DNA of 64,000 nt from Micrococcaceae bacterium Sec5.7 (lineage in GTDB: Bacteria; Actinomycetota; Actinomycetes; Actinomycetales; Micrococcaceae). Positions 8,234 to 17,502 of this stretch are shown here, one piece after another. A model generated the notes under the pieces. That model did not search any database and was not told where the DNA came from. It saw only the letters and a list, made by a program, of their open reading frames with translations. The position numbers and the translations under genes are program-made. The stretch spans positions 1,054,001 to 1,118,000 of the forward strand of contig CP144169.1 of the NCBI GenBank assembly GCA_039636785.1, in the 5' to 3' direction. Numbering within the stretch: the stretch's first letter is position 1; each line of letters starts with the position of its first letter.

Positions 8234-10213
8234 ATGTACGAGGAGACCATCACCAATGTCGCTACTGACACGGTCGTCCGTGACGACTTCCGAATAGCAA
8301 TCCTGACACTGGACAACAAAGACCCACGACGGCCCGTGACTCTCGGACCCCGGTCCCTCGGAAACCTGGCCGAGGCACTCAAAGCACTCAACCCGAAGGA
8401 CTTTGACGCCGTCGCCGTGACCGGTGCCGGCCCGGTTTTTTGCGCAGGGGCAGACCTGAAATACATGGACCAGCTCACCACCGTGGAGGCAGCCGCCAGC
8501 TTTGCCTCCGCAGGTCAGGAAACACTCCGACTGCTGGCGAGCATTCCAATTCCCACCTTTGCCTTCATGAACGGCTCAGCCCTCGGCGGGGGCCTGGAGC
8601 TGGCCCTTCATGCCAATTACCGCACCGTTGCTTCTTCCGCCACGCTCGGGTTACCGGAAGTCAGGCTGGGACTGATACCCGGTTGGAACGGCATCCCCCT
8701 CGTAACCGCACTGATCGGACCAACGGCCGCGGCCCGGCTCATCGTCACGGATCCACTGTCAGACCGTACACTCGACCCCGAAAAAGCCGGACAACTCGGC
8801 GTCGTTGATGCTGTTCTGCCCGAGGATGACTTCCTCGAAGAATCGCTGGCCTTCGCCACGGACATTCTCAAGCATCAAAGCCAACGCTCCCGCACCGCAC
8901 GACACTTGACCGCGGCAGCAGAACTTGACGCCATCCGCCAGCAGCTGGACAACAGATTCCGCGGCGCCGCCCCTGCCCCCTACAAAGCCCTTGACCTTAT
9001 TGCGTGCGCCGCGAGCACACCCCCGGCCCAATTCGACGACGACGCCGTGGCCCGCATTTTCGGCGAGCTGCTCGTCGGAACCGAATCCCGCGCAAGCAGA
9101 TACGCATTCCACCTCTGCCAGGTGAAGGTCAAACGCCGCCAGACCCAAGCAGCAGCCACAGAGACAAAATCGTTCCAGTCCGTCGGAGTCCTCGGCGCCG
9201 GGCTCATGGCCAGTCAGCTGGCCCTCATCTTCGCCCGACAACTCCGCGTCCCGGTCCTCATGACCGATCTGTCCGCCGACCGGATCAGCGCCGCCATGCA
9301 CTGGATCGACGAAGAGCTGAAGAAACAGGTCAAAAGACGACAGCTCACGTGCGCCGACGCTCACGTAGTCCGCTCGCTCGTCACGGGAACTATCGACAAA
9401 GCAGACTTCAGCGGATGCGACGTCGTGATCGAAGCGGTTTTCGAAGAGCTCACAGTCAAACGAACAGTCTTCGCAGAAGTGGAACCCCACCTGAGCGAAG
9501 ATGCCATTCTCCTGACCAACACCTCCTCACTCTCCGTCCAGGATATAAGCGCCGCCTTGCTGAACCCCGGGCAGCTGATTGGCTTCCACTTCTTCAATCC
9601 CGTCGACGTCCTCCAGCTCATCGAACTTGTCCCCAGCCAGGAAACAAGTGACAGCACTCTTGCCAAAGCCCAAAAGCTGGCGTCATTGCTGGGCAAAGTA
9701 CCAGTGGTCGTCAAAGACACCCCCGGTTTCGTCGTCAACCGCATCCTGACCAGACTATTCTCCGAGGTGTTGATGCACATCGACCGTGGCGCCGATCCGG
9801 CGACGGTGGACCACGCCCTGGACCCGCTCGGTCTCCCCATGACACCGCTCAACCTCCTGCAGTTCATAGGTCCGCGCGTCCAGCACCACATCTGCCAAAC
9901 GCTCCATGGCGCCTACCCGTCCCGGGACCACTCAAGCTCCAGCCTGAACTCGATAGTCGCACTGAACCTGCCCGGCTACCTCACAGACCAGGGAACCATT
10001 TCGCCTGAAGCGGCTGCCTCGCTTCCAAGCCCTTCACCCGTTGAACCTGAAGAAATCCGCGCAGAACTGCTCTCGGCTCTGGAAGAGGAGATTCGAATCA
10101 TGCTCTCCGAACAGGTGACCGAATCTCGGGAAGACATCGACCTGTGCATGATCCTGGGGGCGAATTTCCCCTACCACACAGGAGGGCTTACATGGGCCGG
10201 AGAATTAACGTGA
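8234..10213 (+). CDS. FadB-like fusion: enoyl-CoA hydratase / 3-hydroxyacyl-CoA dehydrogenase
   Basis: 659 residues. The N-terminal crotonase domain (1-200) has PVFCAGADLKYMD, a Glu in GGGLELAL and a Glu in LGLPEVRLG, so the hydratase residues are intact. From about residue 318 a Rossmann domain follows (VLGAGLMASQLALIF), then FHFFNPVDVLQLIE with the catalytic His, and the C-terminal dehydrogenase domain (KDTPGFVVNRIL). It performs hydration and NAD-dependent oxidation in beta-oxidation. ATG 8234 has AAGGGA upstream; the 32 codons before it are unlikely. The last residues (WAGELT) are encoded by the start of the duplicated promoter repeat, so the extreme C-terminus may be altered or shortened. 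Confidence 0.88.
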   Translation: MYEETITNVATDTVVRDDFRIAILTLDNKDPRRPVTLGPRSLGNLAEALKALNPKDFDAVAVTGAGPVFCAGADLKYMDQLTTVEAAASFASAGQETLRLLASIPIPTFAFMNGSALGGGLELALHANYRTVASSATLGLPEVRLGLIPGWNGIPLVTALIGPTAAARLIVTDPLSDRTLDPEKAGQLGVVDAVLPEDDFLEESLAFATDILKHQSQRSRTARHLTAAAELDAIRQQLDNRFRGAAPAPYKALDLIACAASTPPAQFDDDAVARIFGELLVGTESRASRYAFHLCQVKVKRRQTQAAATETKSFQSVGVLGAGLMASQLALIFARQLRVPVLMTDLSADRISAAMHWIDEELKKQVKRRQLTCADAHVVRSLVTGTIDKADFSGCDVVIEAVFEELTVKRTVFAEVEPHLSEDAILLTNTSSLSVQDISAALLNPGQLIGFHFFNPVDVLQLIELVPSQETSDSTLAKAQKLASLLGKVPVVVKDTPGFVVNRILTRLFSEVLMHIDRGADPATVDHALDPLGLPMTPLNLLQFIGPRVQHHICQTLHGAYPSRDHSSSSLNSIVALNLPGYLTDQGTISPEAAASLPSPSPVEPEEIRAELLSALEEEIRIMLSEQVTESREDIDLCMILGANFPYHTGGLTWAGELT

Positions 10214-10359
10214 GCGACTTCACAAAAGAAGCCGGCGGGTCTATAGTTTAACTAACAGCGCTAGTTTTTCCGGGACTTCTTCCCGGCTTTCTTCCATGAA
10301 TCCAAGGACAGCTCATGTCAGCCCAAATTACTCCGACGAGGTTCTCCATCGTCAGCGTT
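10195..10359. repeat. Direct repeat, copy 2: duplicated promoter/operator/leader
   Basis: Second copy of the 3921-4086 region. It begins inside the last codons of the FadB-like gene and continues through a promoter, the TetR-type palindrome, and the first codons of a lost MFS-like gene. Similarity stops at about 10359, before the amidohydrolase. Confidence 0.85.
10219..10266 (+). promoter_or_regulatory. Duplicated promoter and TetR-type operator
   Basis: TTCACA (10219-10224), 17 bases, TATAGT (10242-10247), then AACTAACAGCGCTAGTT (10250-10266). The operator is identical to that at 3977-3993 and the -10 is closer to consensus. It now faces the amidohydrolase and ABC-importer genes. Confidence 0.65.
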
Positions 10360-10452
10360 GACGCGAACTCTCCGGTTTCCTCGTCCGAATCACAGAACCT
10401 GAACACTCGAGAAGGTAAGGCGGACCCAGAGTGGCCCGAACGTTGTATATGA
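10315..10452 (+). pseudogene. Truncated MFS-like leader ORF
   Basis: Starts MSAQITPTR, clearly homologous to the MFS gene start at 4044 (MSAHITSTR), then departs from it and stops after 45 codons. AAGGACAG upstream matches the MFS ribosome site. It overlaps the amidohydrolase start in another frame. It is best read as the 5' stump of a second transporter gene left by a deletion, which may now serve as an upstream leader ORF. Confidence 0.6.
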
Positions 10453-12059
10453 ATGCGCGGTTCTTCACCGCAGACCGGCCCGCGTGGGCGGATGCCCTCA
10501 TCGTCGAGGGCGGCAAGATCGCCTACGTCGGTGACGGAGCGACGGCTCGGCGCCTCGCCGGGGACGACTGCGTCGAGGAAGACCTCGACGGAGCCCTGGT
10601 CCTCCCGGGCTTCGTCGACGGTCACGCCCACATCGTGGCCACGGGGGAGGCTGCAGGGCAGGCGGACCTCTGGGGCGCCCACGACCTGGCGGAGATCCAA
10701 CGCCGTCTCTCGCGGTGGGCGTCCGCGCACCCGGACCCCCACCGCGTGCGTGCCCAGGGGTGGCTCCACGGCACGGTGCCAGGCGACGGCCCGACGCGGC
10801 ACATGCTCGACGAGGTCATTGCCGACCGCCCCGTCTACGTCCAGGCGTATGACTACCACTCGATCTGGCTCAACACCGCGGCCCTGGCCGAGCTCGGTAT
10901 CGACAGTGACACGGTGGCTCCCCGGGGAGGTTGGATCGCCCGGGACGAATCCGGCGAGCCGACCGGCTACATCGACGAGACGGCCATGCAGCAGCTCGTT
11001 TGGCCGGCGCTCGACGGCGCGGCAAGCGATGCCGAGCGCGACCGGCACCTTGAGGCAGCCCTGGCGGGATACCGCGCGGTGGGCGTGACGGCCGCGATCG
11101 ACATGGGCCTGGACGAGGGCGACCTCGCCGCCATGGTCAGGGCCGAGGAGGCCGGCACGCTCACCGCCCGCATCGCCGCCCATTGGCGGATCCACCGCTC
11201 GGAGGACCCGGCCGAGAACCTCGCCCAGGTCGCGCGGGCCGTCGAGCTCGCCGCGCGGCACGATTCGCCGTGGCTGCGTGTAGTCGGCATCAAGGTGATG
11301 GTCGACGGCACGGTGGACGGGTGCACCGCAACCCTCGGCCGCGCATATGCGGACGGCTCGCTCCCGGGGCCGATCTGGGACCTGCCCGCCCTTGCCCCCG
11401 TCGTCGCGGCGGCCGACGCCGCCGGCCTCCAAGTCGCGATGCACGCCATCGGCGACGAGGCAGTCCGCATCGCGATCGCTGCCGTCGAACATGCAGTCCA
11501 GACCAATGGTCCTGCGCAGCGCCGCCACCGGATCGAGCATCTTGAGGTCGTTGAACAGGCCGACATCGTGCGGCTCGCCGCGCTCGGCATCGTCGCGAGC
11601 ATGCAGCCGGTTCACGCCGACCCGGCCATCCAAGGCAACTGGCGGGCCATGCTTGGCGACGAGCGCATCGATCGCGGTTTCCCGTGGCCCGAGATAACGG
11701 ATGCAGGCGCGGCCCTGGCCTTCGGGACGGATTCACCGACCTCGCCCTTCGCGCCCCTGCCCAACATGTTCGTCGCCGCGACGAGACGATCCGCTTTCGA
11801 CCCTTCGTTGCCGCCCAACATCGCCCGCTACGCCTTGCCCCTCGAAGAAGCCGTCGTTCACGCGACGCGGGACGCCGCATGGTCCTGCCGCGCTGAAGAC
11901 CGTTTCGGGCGACTCTCCGCCGGACTGGTCGCGGACTTCATCGTCCTCGACCGGGACGTCTTCCGGACCGAGGCTGAGGAGCTGCTTGAGGCCAGGGTCA
12001 TCCGTACCGTCGTCGCAGGGCGAGATGTCCTCGCCACGGAAGGGGCGGTGCACCGATGA
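10431..12059 (+). CDS. Amidohydrolase (YtcJ-like metal-dependent hydrolase)
   Basis: 542 residues of the amidohydrolase superfamily, metallo-dependent hydrolase fold. Metal-binding motifs: GFVDGHAHI (about residues 62-70), MHAIGDEA, IEHLEVV and the Asp of AFGTDSP. The short ends form the beta-sandwich seen in YtcJ and N-substituted formamide deformylase relatives. It hydrolyses an amide-like bond in the cytoplasm. The start is GTG at 10431, inside the truncated leader ORF, and no strong ribosome site is seen, so translation may depend on the leader. The stop overlaps the first permease gene (ATGA), linking it to a peptide-type importer. Confidence 0.85.
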   Translation: MARTLYMNARFFTADRPAWADALIVEGGKIAYVGDGATARRLAGDDCVEEDLDGALVLPGFVDGHAHIVATGEAAGQADLWGAHDLAEIQRRLSRWASAHPDPHRVRAQGWLHGTVPGDGPTRHMLDEVIADRPVYVQAYDYHSIWLNTAALAELGIDSDTVAPRGGWIARDESGEPTGYIDETAMQQLVWPALDGAASDAERDRHLEAALAGYRAVGVTAAIDMGLDEGDLAAMVRAEEAGTLTARIAAHWRIHRSEDPAENLAQVARAVELAARHDSPWLRVVGIKVMVDGTVDGCTATLGRAYADGSLPGPIWDLPALAPVVAAADAAGLQVAMHAIGDEAVRIAIAAVEHAVQTNGPAQRRHRIEHLEVVEQADIVRLAALGIVASMQPVHADPAIQGNWRAMLGDERIDRGFPWPEITDAGAALAFGTDSPTSPFAPLPNMFVAATRRSAFDPSLPPNIARYALPLEEAVVHATRDAAWSCRAEDRFGRLSAGLVADFIVLDRDVFRTEAEELLEARVIRTVVAGRDVLATEGAVHR

Positions 12060-13087
12060 GCGCTCAGACAGCCAGCACCGCACGCCCACCTGCGCCGGCC
12101 CCAGCCCGGGGCACCGCGAACCGCAGCTCCATCTGGCACCCCGTCCGCTTCATCGCGGCGCGGCTCGGCGGACTCGCCGCTACGCTCCTTGCTGCGAGCT
12201 TCGTCGTCTTCGGTGCGCTTTATCTGGCGCCGGGTTCACCGCTCACATTCCTCACGCAGGGTCGGTCGATGGCTCCCGACGCCATCGCACAGATCAACGA
12301 GCGATATCACTTCGATGAACCCTTCGCGCTGCAGTACATCCGGTGGCTCGGCGGCGTGGTCCAGGGCGACTTCGGCGAGTCGATCCTTTACAGGGAGCCT
12401 GTCGGGCCCCTCCTGGCCCAGCGGATCGGGACGACCGTGGCCCTCGTGGCCCTGAGCGCGGTCTTTGTCGCTCTCATCGGGCTCGCCATCGGCATCTTCG
12501 CGGGTCTCCGCCCTGGACTCCTTGCGAGCACGCTCATTGGGGTCTCGACCGCGGCGATGGCCGTCCCCACGTTCGTTGCCGCCGTCGTCCTCACCCTCGT
12601 GTTCGCCGTCGAGCTGGGATGGTTCCCCGTCTTCGGTGTCGGCGTCGATCCCGCGGACGCGCTCTACCACCTCGTGCTGCCGTCGTTCGCGCTTGCTCTG
12701 GCATCGATCGCCTTCGTCGCGAGGCTCAGCCAGGCGGCCATCCGGCAGGAACTCTCCGCCGACCACGTTCAAACGGCGATCAGCCGCGGGTTCCCCTACG
12801 GCGTCGTCGTCCGCCGCCACGTGCTGCGCAACGCAGCGCTGCCCGTGCTTACCGTCCTCGGCCTCACCCTGGCGGGCATGATTTCCGGCACGGTGGTCGT
12901 CGAGCAGGTCTTTCAGCTCAACGGGCTCGGGAGCCTTCTTGTGAGCTCCGTGCAGCAAAAGGACTTCCCCGTCGTGCAGGCCATCTGCCTTACCTACGTT
13001 GCATCCTTCATCGTCCTGAACACTGTCATCGACCTCGCGTACTCGGTCCTGGACCCGCGCGTCTCGGTCGGGAAAGGAAAGTCATGA
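12056..13087 (+). CDS. Dipeptide/oligopeptide-type ABC transporter permease (DppB-like)
   Basis: 343 residues. Long hydrophobic segments and the cytoplasmic EAA loop AISRGFPYGVVVRRHVLRNA (near residues 241-260), followed by LPVLTVLGLTLAGMISG, are typical of DppB/OppB proteins. It forms half of the membrane channel with the next gene. An N-terminal Ala/Pro-rich stretch precedes the first membrane segment. Start and stop overlap both neighbours (ATGA), the tightest kind of operon coupling. Confidence 0.9.
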   Translation: MSAQTASTARPPAPAPARGTANRSSIWHPVRFIAARLGGLAATLLAASFVVFGALYLAPGSPLTFLTQGRSMAPDAIAQINERYHFDEPFALQYIRWLGGVVQGDFGESILYREPVGPLLAQRIGTTVALVALSAVFVALIGLAIGIFAGLRPGLLASTLIGVSTAAMAVPTFVAAVVLTLVFAVELGWFPVFGVGVDPADALYHLVLPSFALALASIAFVARLSQAAIRQELSADHVQTAISRGFPYGVVVRRHVLRNAALPVLTVLGLTLAGMISGTVVVEQVFQLNGLGSLLVSSVQQKDFPVVQAICLTYVASFIVLNTVIDLAYSVLDPRVSVGKGKS

Positions 13088-13953
13088 CCGTCCTCGCCGC
13101 CGTCATGGACGCCCGCCGTCGCGCCTGGAAGGGCCGCGTGCGAGGCCGCGGCCTGAGCACCCTCGGCTGGTGCTCCGCAGCCGCGCTCACCGCGGTCGCC
13201 CTTCTGGCCGCACTCGGCCCGGTCCTCGTCGTGACGGACCCCAACGCCGTCGACCTATCCGGCGCGTTCGCCGATCCCAGTTCCGGGCACCTGCTCGGCC
13301 AGGACGCGAGCGGCCGGGATCTCTTCTCAAGACTCATGTCGGGCGCCCGGACATCGGTTGTCGGTCCCCTCCTGGTCGTGGCGATCTCCACCACCGCCGG
13401 AACTGCGCTGGCCCTCGCTGCGGTCTGGATCGGAGGGTGGTTCGACACCGTCGTCGCCCGCACGATCGACGCGGTGTTCGCCTTCCCGGGTCTCCTCCTC
13501 GCCATCCTGGCCACGGCGATCTTCGGCGCAGGACTTCAGGGCGCCGTCGTGGCGCTCTCCATCTCCTACACGCCATACATCGCCCGCATCGCCCGCAGCG
13601 CGGCCCTTCGCGAGCGTTCCCTTCCGTACGTCGCGGCACTGCGCGTTCAAGGCCTGCGGGGTACCGCCATCAGCCTGCGGCACATCCTTCCCAATATCGC
13701 CGGCCTCATCTGGGCGAATGCAACACTCTCGTTCGGATTCGCGCTAATCGACATCGCGTCCCTGTCATTCATCGGCCTCGGCGTGCAGGCGCCGACAGCC
13801 GACTGGGGGGCCATGGTCGGAAGCGGCATGGCCGGCATTATGCAGCAGCAACCGCAAGAAGCCCTCTGGGCCAGTCTGCTCATCGTCATTACCGTAGCCG
13901 CCGCAAACAGCCTCGGCGACGAGCTCATCAAACGATCGGAGGCACGCGCATGA
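13084..13953 (+). CDS. Dipeptide/oligopeptide-type ABC transporter permease (DppC-like)
   Basis: 289 residues, usual for DppC. It has an N-terminal membrane segment, the periplasmic-side region HLLGQDASGRDLFSRL typical of the family, and the EAA loop VAALRVQGLRGTAISLRHIL ahead of LPNIAGL. Partner of the DppB-like permease. I start it at ATG 13084, overlapping the previous stop; the much longer open frame upstream is only a shadow of the DppB gene. Confidence 0.9.
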   Translation: MTVLAAVMDARRRAWKGRVRGRGLSTLGWCSAAALTAVALLAALGPVLVVTDPNAVDLSGAFADPSSGHLLGQDASGRDLFSRLMSGARTSVVGPLLVVAISTTAGTALALAAVWIGGWFDTVVARTIDAVFAFPGLLLAILATAIFGAGLQGAVVALSISYTPYIARIARSAALRERSLPYVAALRVQGLRGTAISLRHILPNIAGLIWANATLSFGFALIDIASLSFIGLGVQAPTADWGAMVGSGMAGIMQQQPQEALWASLLIVITVAAANSLGDELIKRSEARA

Positions 13954-14993
13954 ACCCGCTGCTCGAGGTCGATGGCCTCAACGTCCAGCTCCCCGTCAAC
14001 GGTGTGCTGCGGACCGTCCTCAAAGACGTTTCCTTCAGCCTCAAGGCCGGCCAAACCCTCGGACTTGTCGGCGAGTCGGGCTCCGGAAAGTCGATGACGG
14101 TGCGCAGCATCGCCCGCCTCCTCCCCCCAGGCGCAAAGACCACGGGGACGATCAGGTTCGACGGCGAGTCGGTCCTGGACCTCCGTGGCGACTCCCTGCG
14201 CCGGTTCCGTTCGCGCGACGTCTCGATGATCTTCCAGGATCCCCGCGCCCACACGAACCCTGTCCGCCGCATCGGGGACTTCCTCACCGAGGGGCTGCGC
14301 GTCAACGGCCGGGTCTCCGCATCGGAGGCGAACCGCCGCGCCGTCGAGCTCCTCGGCGAAGTCGGGATCCACGACGGAGAGCGGCGCCTGCGCCAGTACC
14401 CGCACGAGCTTTCGGGCGGCCTGCTCCAACGCGTCATGATCGCCGCGAGCCTTGCCATGAAACCCCGGCTTATTCTCGCCGACGAGCCCACTACGGCGCT
14501 CGACGTCACCACCCAGAGCGAAGTAATGTCGATCCTCGGGCGCCTCCAGCACGAGTACGGCATGGCGATGCTTTTCATCACGCACGACCTCGAACTCGCG
14601 GCCGCCGTGTGCGACCAGACCATCGTCATGTACGCCGGTGCGATGGTCGAGCAACAGACTTCCTCAAAGTTGCAAACGGATCCGCTCCACCCATACAGCG
14701 CCGCACTCATGCAGGCCCGCCCGGACATCAACCGCGTGGTCCCGCGCCTGCCGGCGATACCCGGCCACCCGACGTCGGCCTACGAGGCACCCGAGGGGTG
14801 CCCCTTCGCCCCACGCTGCCCCTACGCAGAGCAAGCATGCCGGGAGTCATTCCCGGTCCTCGAACGCTTCGCCGAAGACGAGTACAGCCGCTGCCGCCGG
14901 ACGTCCGAGCTTCGCGGTCGACTCCTCCTCGGCGCTGCCCCTGACGGAAGCACCGTCAACGGGACGGCCCTCGGGAAGGAGCTGCAGCGATGA
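13950..14993 (+). CDS. Dipeptide/oligopeptide-type ABC transporter ATP-binding protein (DppD-like)
   Basis: 347 residues. Walker A GESGSGKS (about 40-47), signature LSGGLLQR, Walker B LILADEP and switch His in FITHDLE are all present. The C-terminal Cys-containing stretch CPFAPRCPYAEQAC is the oligopeptide-transporter extension. It powers uptake together with the next gene. The ATG at 13950 overlaps the preceding stop. Confidence 0.9.
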   Translation: MNPLLEVDGLNVQLPVNGVLRTVLKDVSFSLKAGQTLGLVGESGSGKSMTVRSIARLLPPGAKTTGTIRFDGESVLDLRGDSLRRFRSRDVSMIFQDPRAHTNPVRRIGDFLTEGLRVNGRVSASEANRRAVELLGEVGIHDGERRLRQYPHELSGGLLQRVMIAASLAMKPRLILADEPTTALDVTTQSEVMSILGRLQHEYGMAMLFITHDLELAAAVCDQTIVMYAGAMVEQQTSSKLQTDPLHPYSAALMQARPDINRVVPRLPAIPGHPTSAYEAPEGCPFAPRCPYAEQACRESFPVLERFAEDEYSRCRRTSELRGRLLLGAAPDGSTVNGTALGKELQR

Positions 14994-15856
14994 GCGCGAC
15001 ACCAGACACGGCGCGCACGACGACGGCACCCGTCGTCTCCGTCGAAGGGTTGCGGAAGACCTTCGGCCGCGGGCGCAAGGAATCCGTTGCCGTTGACGGT
15101 ATCGGATTCGAGCTCCGCACGGGCGGCTCGCTCGGGATCGTCGGCGAGTCGGGATCGGGCAAGACCACAACCGCAAGGATGCTGATCGGTCTCGAACAGC
15201 CCACCGCTGGCCGGATCCTGATTGGCGGGGCAGACCACACGCGGCCCGCCCGACGGATCAAAGACCTGCGTGCGCGCGGCAGGCTCATCCAGATCGTCTT
15301 CCAGGACCCCTACACATCCCTGGACCGCCGCCAGAAGATCGGGGACTGCCTCGGCGAGGTCGTGCACCTGCACTTCGGGCTCACCGGCGCGGCGCTCAAG
15401 ACGCGGGTCCGGGACCTCGGCGAACTCGTGGGCCTCCACGAGCGCCAGTTGGAATCGCTCCCGCGCGAGCTCTCCGGAGGCCAACGCCAGCGCGTGGCGA
15501 TTGCACGGGCGCTGGCCGCCGAACCCGAAATCCTCATCCTGGACGAGGCCGTCTCGGCTCTCGACGTATCGATCCAGGCACAAATCCTCAACCTCCTCGC
15601 CGACATCCGCGAACAACGCGGCATCAGCTACGTGTTCATCAGCCACGATCTCGCCGTCATCCGGCAGATCACGGACACGGTCATCGTCATGCGGCATGGA
15701 CAGGTCATCGAGCAGGGGCAGACCGCCGACGTGCTCGATGACCCCCGCGATCCCTACACCCGGCTTCTGCGCGACAGCGTCCCCCACGCGGGATGGCAGC
15801 CCGGAATCACCACTCCACAAAACCAACACACCCCCATCACGGAGAACATGCCATGA
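14990..15856 (+). CDS. Dipeptide/oligopeptide-type ABC transporter ATP-binding protein (DppF-like)
   Basis: 288 residues. Walker A GESGSGKTT, signature LSGGQRQR, Walker B ILILDEA and FISHDLAVI are intact. It is somewhat shorter than many DppF proteins because the Cys-rich C-terminal extension is missing: it ends soon after DDPRDPYTRLL. Start and stop both overlap neighbours, so it is made in step with its partners. Confidence 0.9.
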   Translation: MSATPDTARTTTAPVVSVEGLRKTFGRGRKESVAVDGIGFELRTGGSLGIVGESGSGKTTTARMLIGLEQPTAGRILIGGADHTRPARRIKDLRARGRLIQIVFQDPYTSLDRRQKIGDCLGEVVHLHFGLTGAALKTRVRDLGELVGLHERQLESLPRELSGGQRQRVAIARALAAEPEILILDEAVSALDVSIQAQILNLLADIREQRGISYVFISHDLAVIRQITDTVIVMRHGQVIEQGQTADVLDDPRDPYTRLLRDSVPHAGWQPGITTPQNQHTPITENMP

Positions 15857-17502
15857 ACCAGAATCGCGCGATTTCCCGCGCAGCCGTTGCCGCTGCCGGC
15901 CTCCTCGTCGCCGCCCTCCTCGGAGGATGCACGGCGGGAGGCCAGACGAAAGCGAAAGACACTTCCGCTTCCAGCGGCCCGACCATCATGACGGCCGCGG
16001 CCGCGTCCGAGGTCGACAAGATCACGTGGAACGTCTTCGAGGGCGAGCCGAAGACCGTCGACCCGTTCAAGTCGGCCGACTACACGCCGAACATGATCAA
16101 CTCAAACCTGTGCGAGAACCTCCTCACCCAGACTCCGGACTTCCAGATCAAGCCCAATCTGGCCGCGAAAGCATCCAACCCGGATCCGCTGCACTGGGTC
16201 TACGACCTGCGCACAGACGTCAAATTCTGGGACGAGTCTCCCATGACAGCCGAGGACGTCGCGTTCAGTCTGCAACACAACCTCAGCGACAAGACGACCT
16301 TCTACAACTACCTGTACGGCAACGTCGCGAACATAGCAGTCACGGGCCCGAACCAGGTCACCGTGACGCTCAGCAGCCCCGACTACCTGTTCAACGACGA
16401 ACTCGCAAGCTACGCCGGAGTCGTCGTCCAGAAGAAGTTCTTCGAAACCCACCATGCCGACTTCGGCTCACCCTCGACCGGCGTCATGTGCACGGGCCCG
16501 TTCAAGTTCGACAAGTGGACCCAAGGCCAGTCGATCTCCATAGTCCGGAACGACTCCTATTGGAACACCAGCCTCAAACCGAAGGCCAAAAAGATCGACT
16601 TCACGTTCCTGACCGACAGCGCGGCCATCACCTCAGGGCTCCTCGCAGGTCAGATCGACGGCACGTTCAACGTTCCGCCAGCGAGCATCACGCAACTGAA
16701 GAACACGCCCGTCGGGACGCTGAGCCAGGGACCGGCTCCGCTCATCGAGACCATCGTCTGGGCCAACCCGGACGGGGCCGGCAGCAACCCCCAGGTCCGC
16801 AAAGCGCTCCAGATGGCCATCGACTGGAATGGCATAGCCAAGCAGGTCCTGGGCGGCGTTGGCCAGCCGACCCGACTCCAGACGCCGTCCACAGCCTTCG
16901 GCTTCGCCAGCACGCAGCTCGACGCACTCGAAAAGTCCCTCCCGGAGCCGGTGTCGGCCCGGTATGACGACGCGAAGAAGATCGTCGATGGCCTCCCCGC
17001 CGACGTCAAAGCAAAGAAGATTCAAATGGTGGTCCCCGGCACGGCCAAGACTCAGCAGATCGGCGTCGCCGTCAAGGACGCGGCCAACCGGATCGGCCTC
17101 AACTTCGAACTCACGGTGGTCCCGACCACGGGCTACTCGAGCTACCTTTACGACCCGGCGACCCGCGCCGGCGTTGACATCCTCTACACGGCGTTCTGGC
17201 CCAACATCCCCAACCCCCTCGACTGGCTCGTGACGACCGCCGTCTCCGGCGGCCTGTTCAACCAGTACAACTACAACGGAGTCGACGCGAAGTTCGCCGA
17301 GGCCCGCGGCACGGCCGATCCTGACAAGCGGGCCCAGCTTGTCGCCGACATCGAGACGACGCTACACGACCAGCTTCTCCCGATGACCCCCGGAGTCAAA
17401 GTGGACAACACCGTCTGGATGAACAAACGGATCACCGGCGCGCCGGCCGCATTCGCGTACGTGTACTACCCGTGGGCGGCGCACCTGGGCGGCACGCAGT
17501 AA
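15853..17502 (+). CDS. ABC transporter substrate-binding lipoprotein (SBP family 5)
   Basis: 549 residues with a signal peptide and a lipobox LLGGC (Cys near residue 25), so it is anchored outside the membrane. The mature part has the family-5 peptide-binding features FEGEPKTVDPFKSADY and WVYDLRTDVKFWDESPMTAEDV. It delivers the substrate to the DppBCDF-like system. Unusually it is last rather than first in the operon. The start at ATG 15853 overlaps the previous stop; the longer frame to 15793 is a shadow. Confidence 0.9.
   Translation: MNQNRAISRAAVAAAGLLVAALLGGCTAGGQTKAKDTSASSGPTIMTAAAASEVDKITWNVFEGEPKTVDPFKSADYTPNMINSNLCENLLTQTPDFQIKPNLAAKASNPDPLHWVYDLRTDVKFWDESPMTAEDVAFSLQHNLSDKTTFYNYLYGNVANIAVTGPNQVTVTLSSPDYLFNDELASYAGVVVQKKFFETHHADFGSPSTGVMCTGPFKFDKWTQGQSISIVRNDSYWNTSLKPKAKKIDFTFLTDSAAITSGLLAGQIDGTFNVPPASITQLKNTPVGTLSQGPAPLIETIVWANPDGAGSNPQVRKALQMAIDWNGIAKQVLGGVGQPTRLQTPSTAFGFASTQLDALEKSLPEPVSARYDDAKKIVDGLPADVKAKKIQMVVPGTAKTQQIGVAVKDAANRIGLNFELTVVPTTGYSSYLYDPATRAGVDILYTAFWPNIPNPLDWLVTTAVSGGLFNQYNYNGVDAKFAEARGTADPDKRAQLVADIETTLHDQLLPMTPGVKVDNTVWMNKRITGAPAAFAYVYYPWAAHLGGTQ

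Noticed and set aside
10248..11633. Long minus-strand frame opposite the amidohydrolase
   Set aside because: A GC-rich antisense shadow; no family features, and the plus-strand gene has complete metal-site motifs.
13647..14654. Long minus-strand frames opposite the ATP-binding gene
   Set aside because: Shadows of a well-supported ABC ATPase gene.
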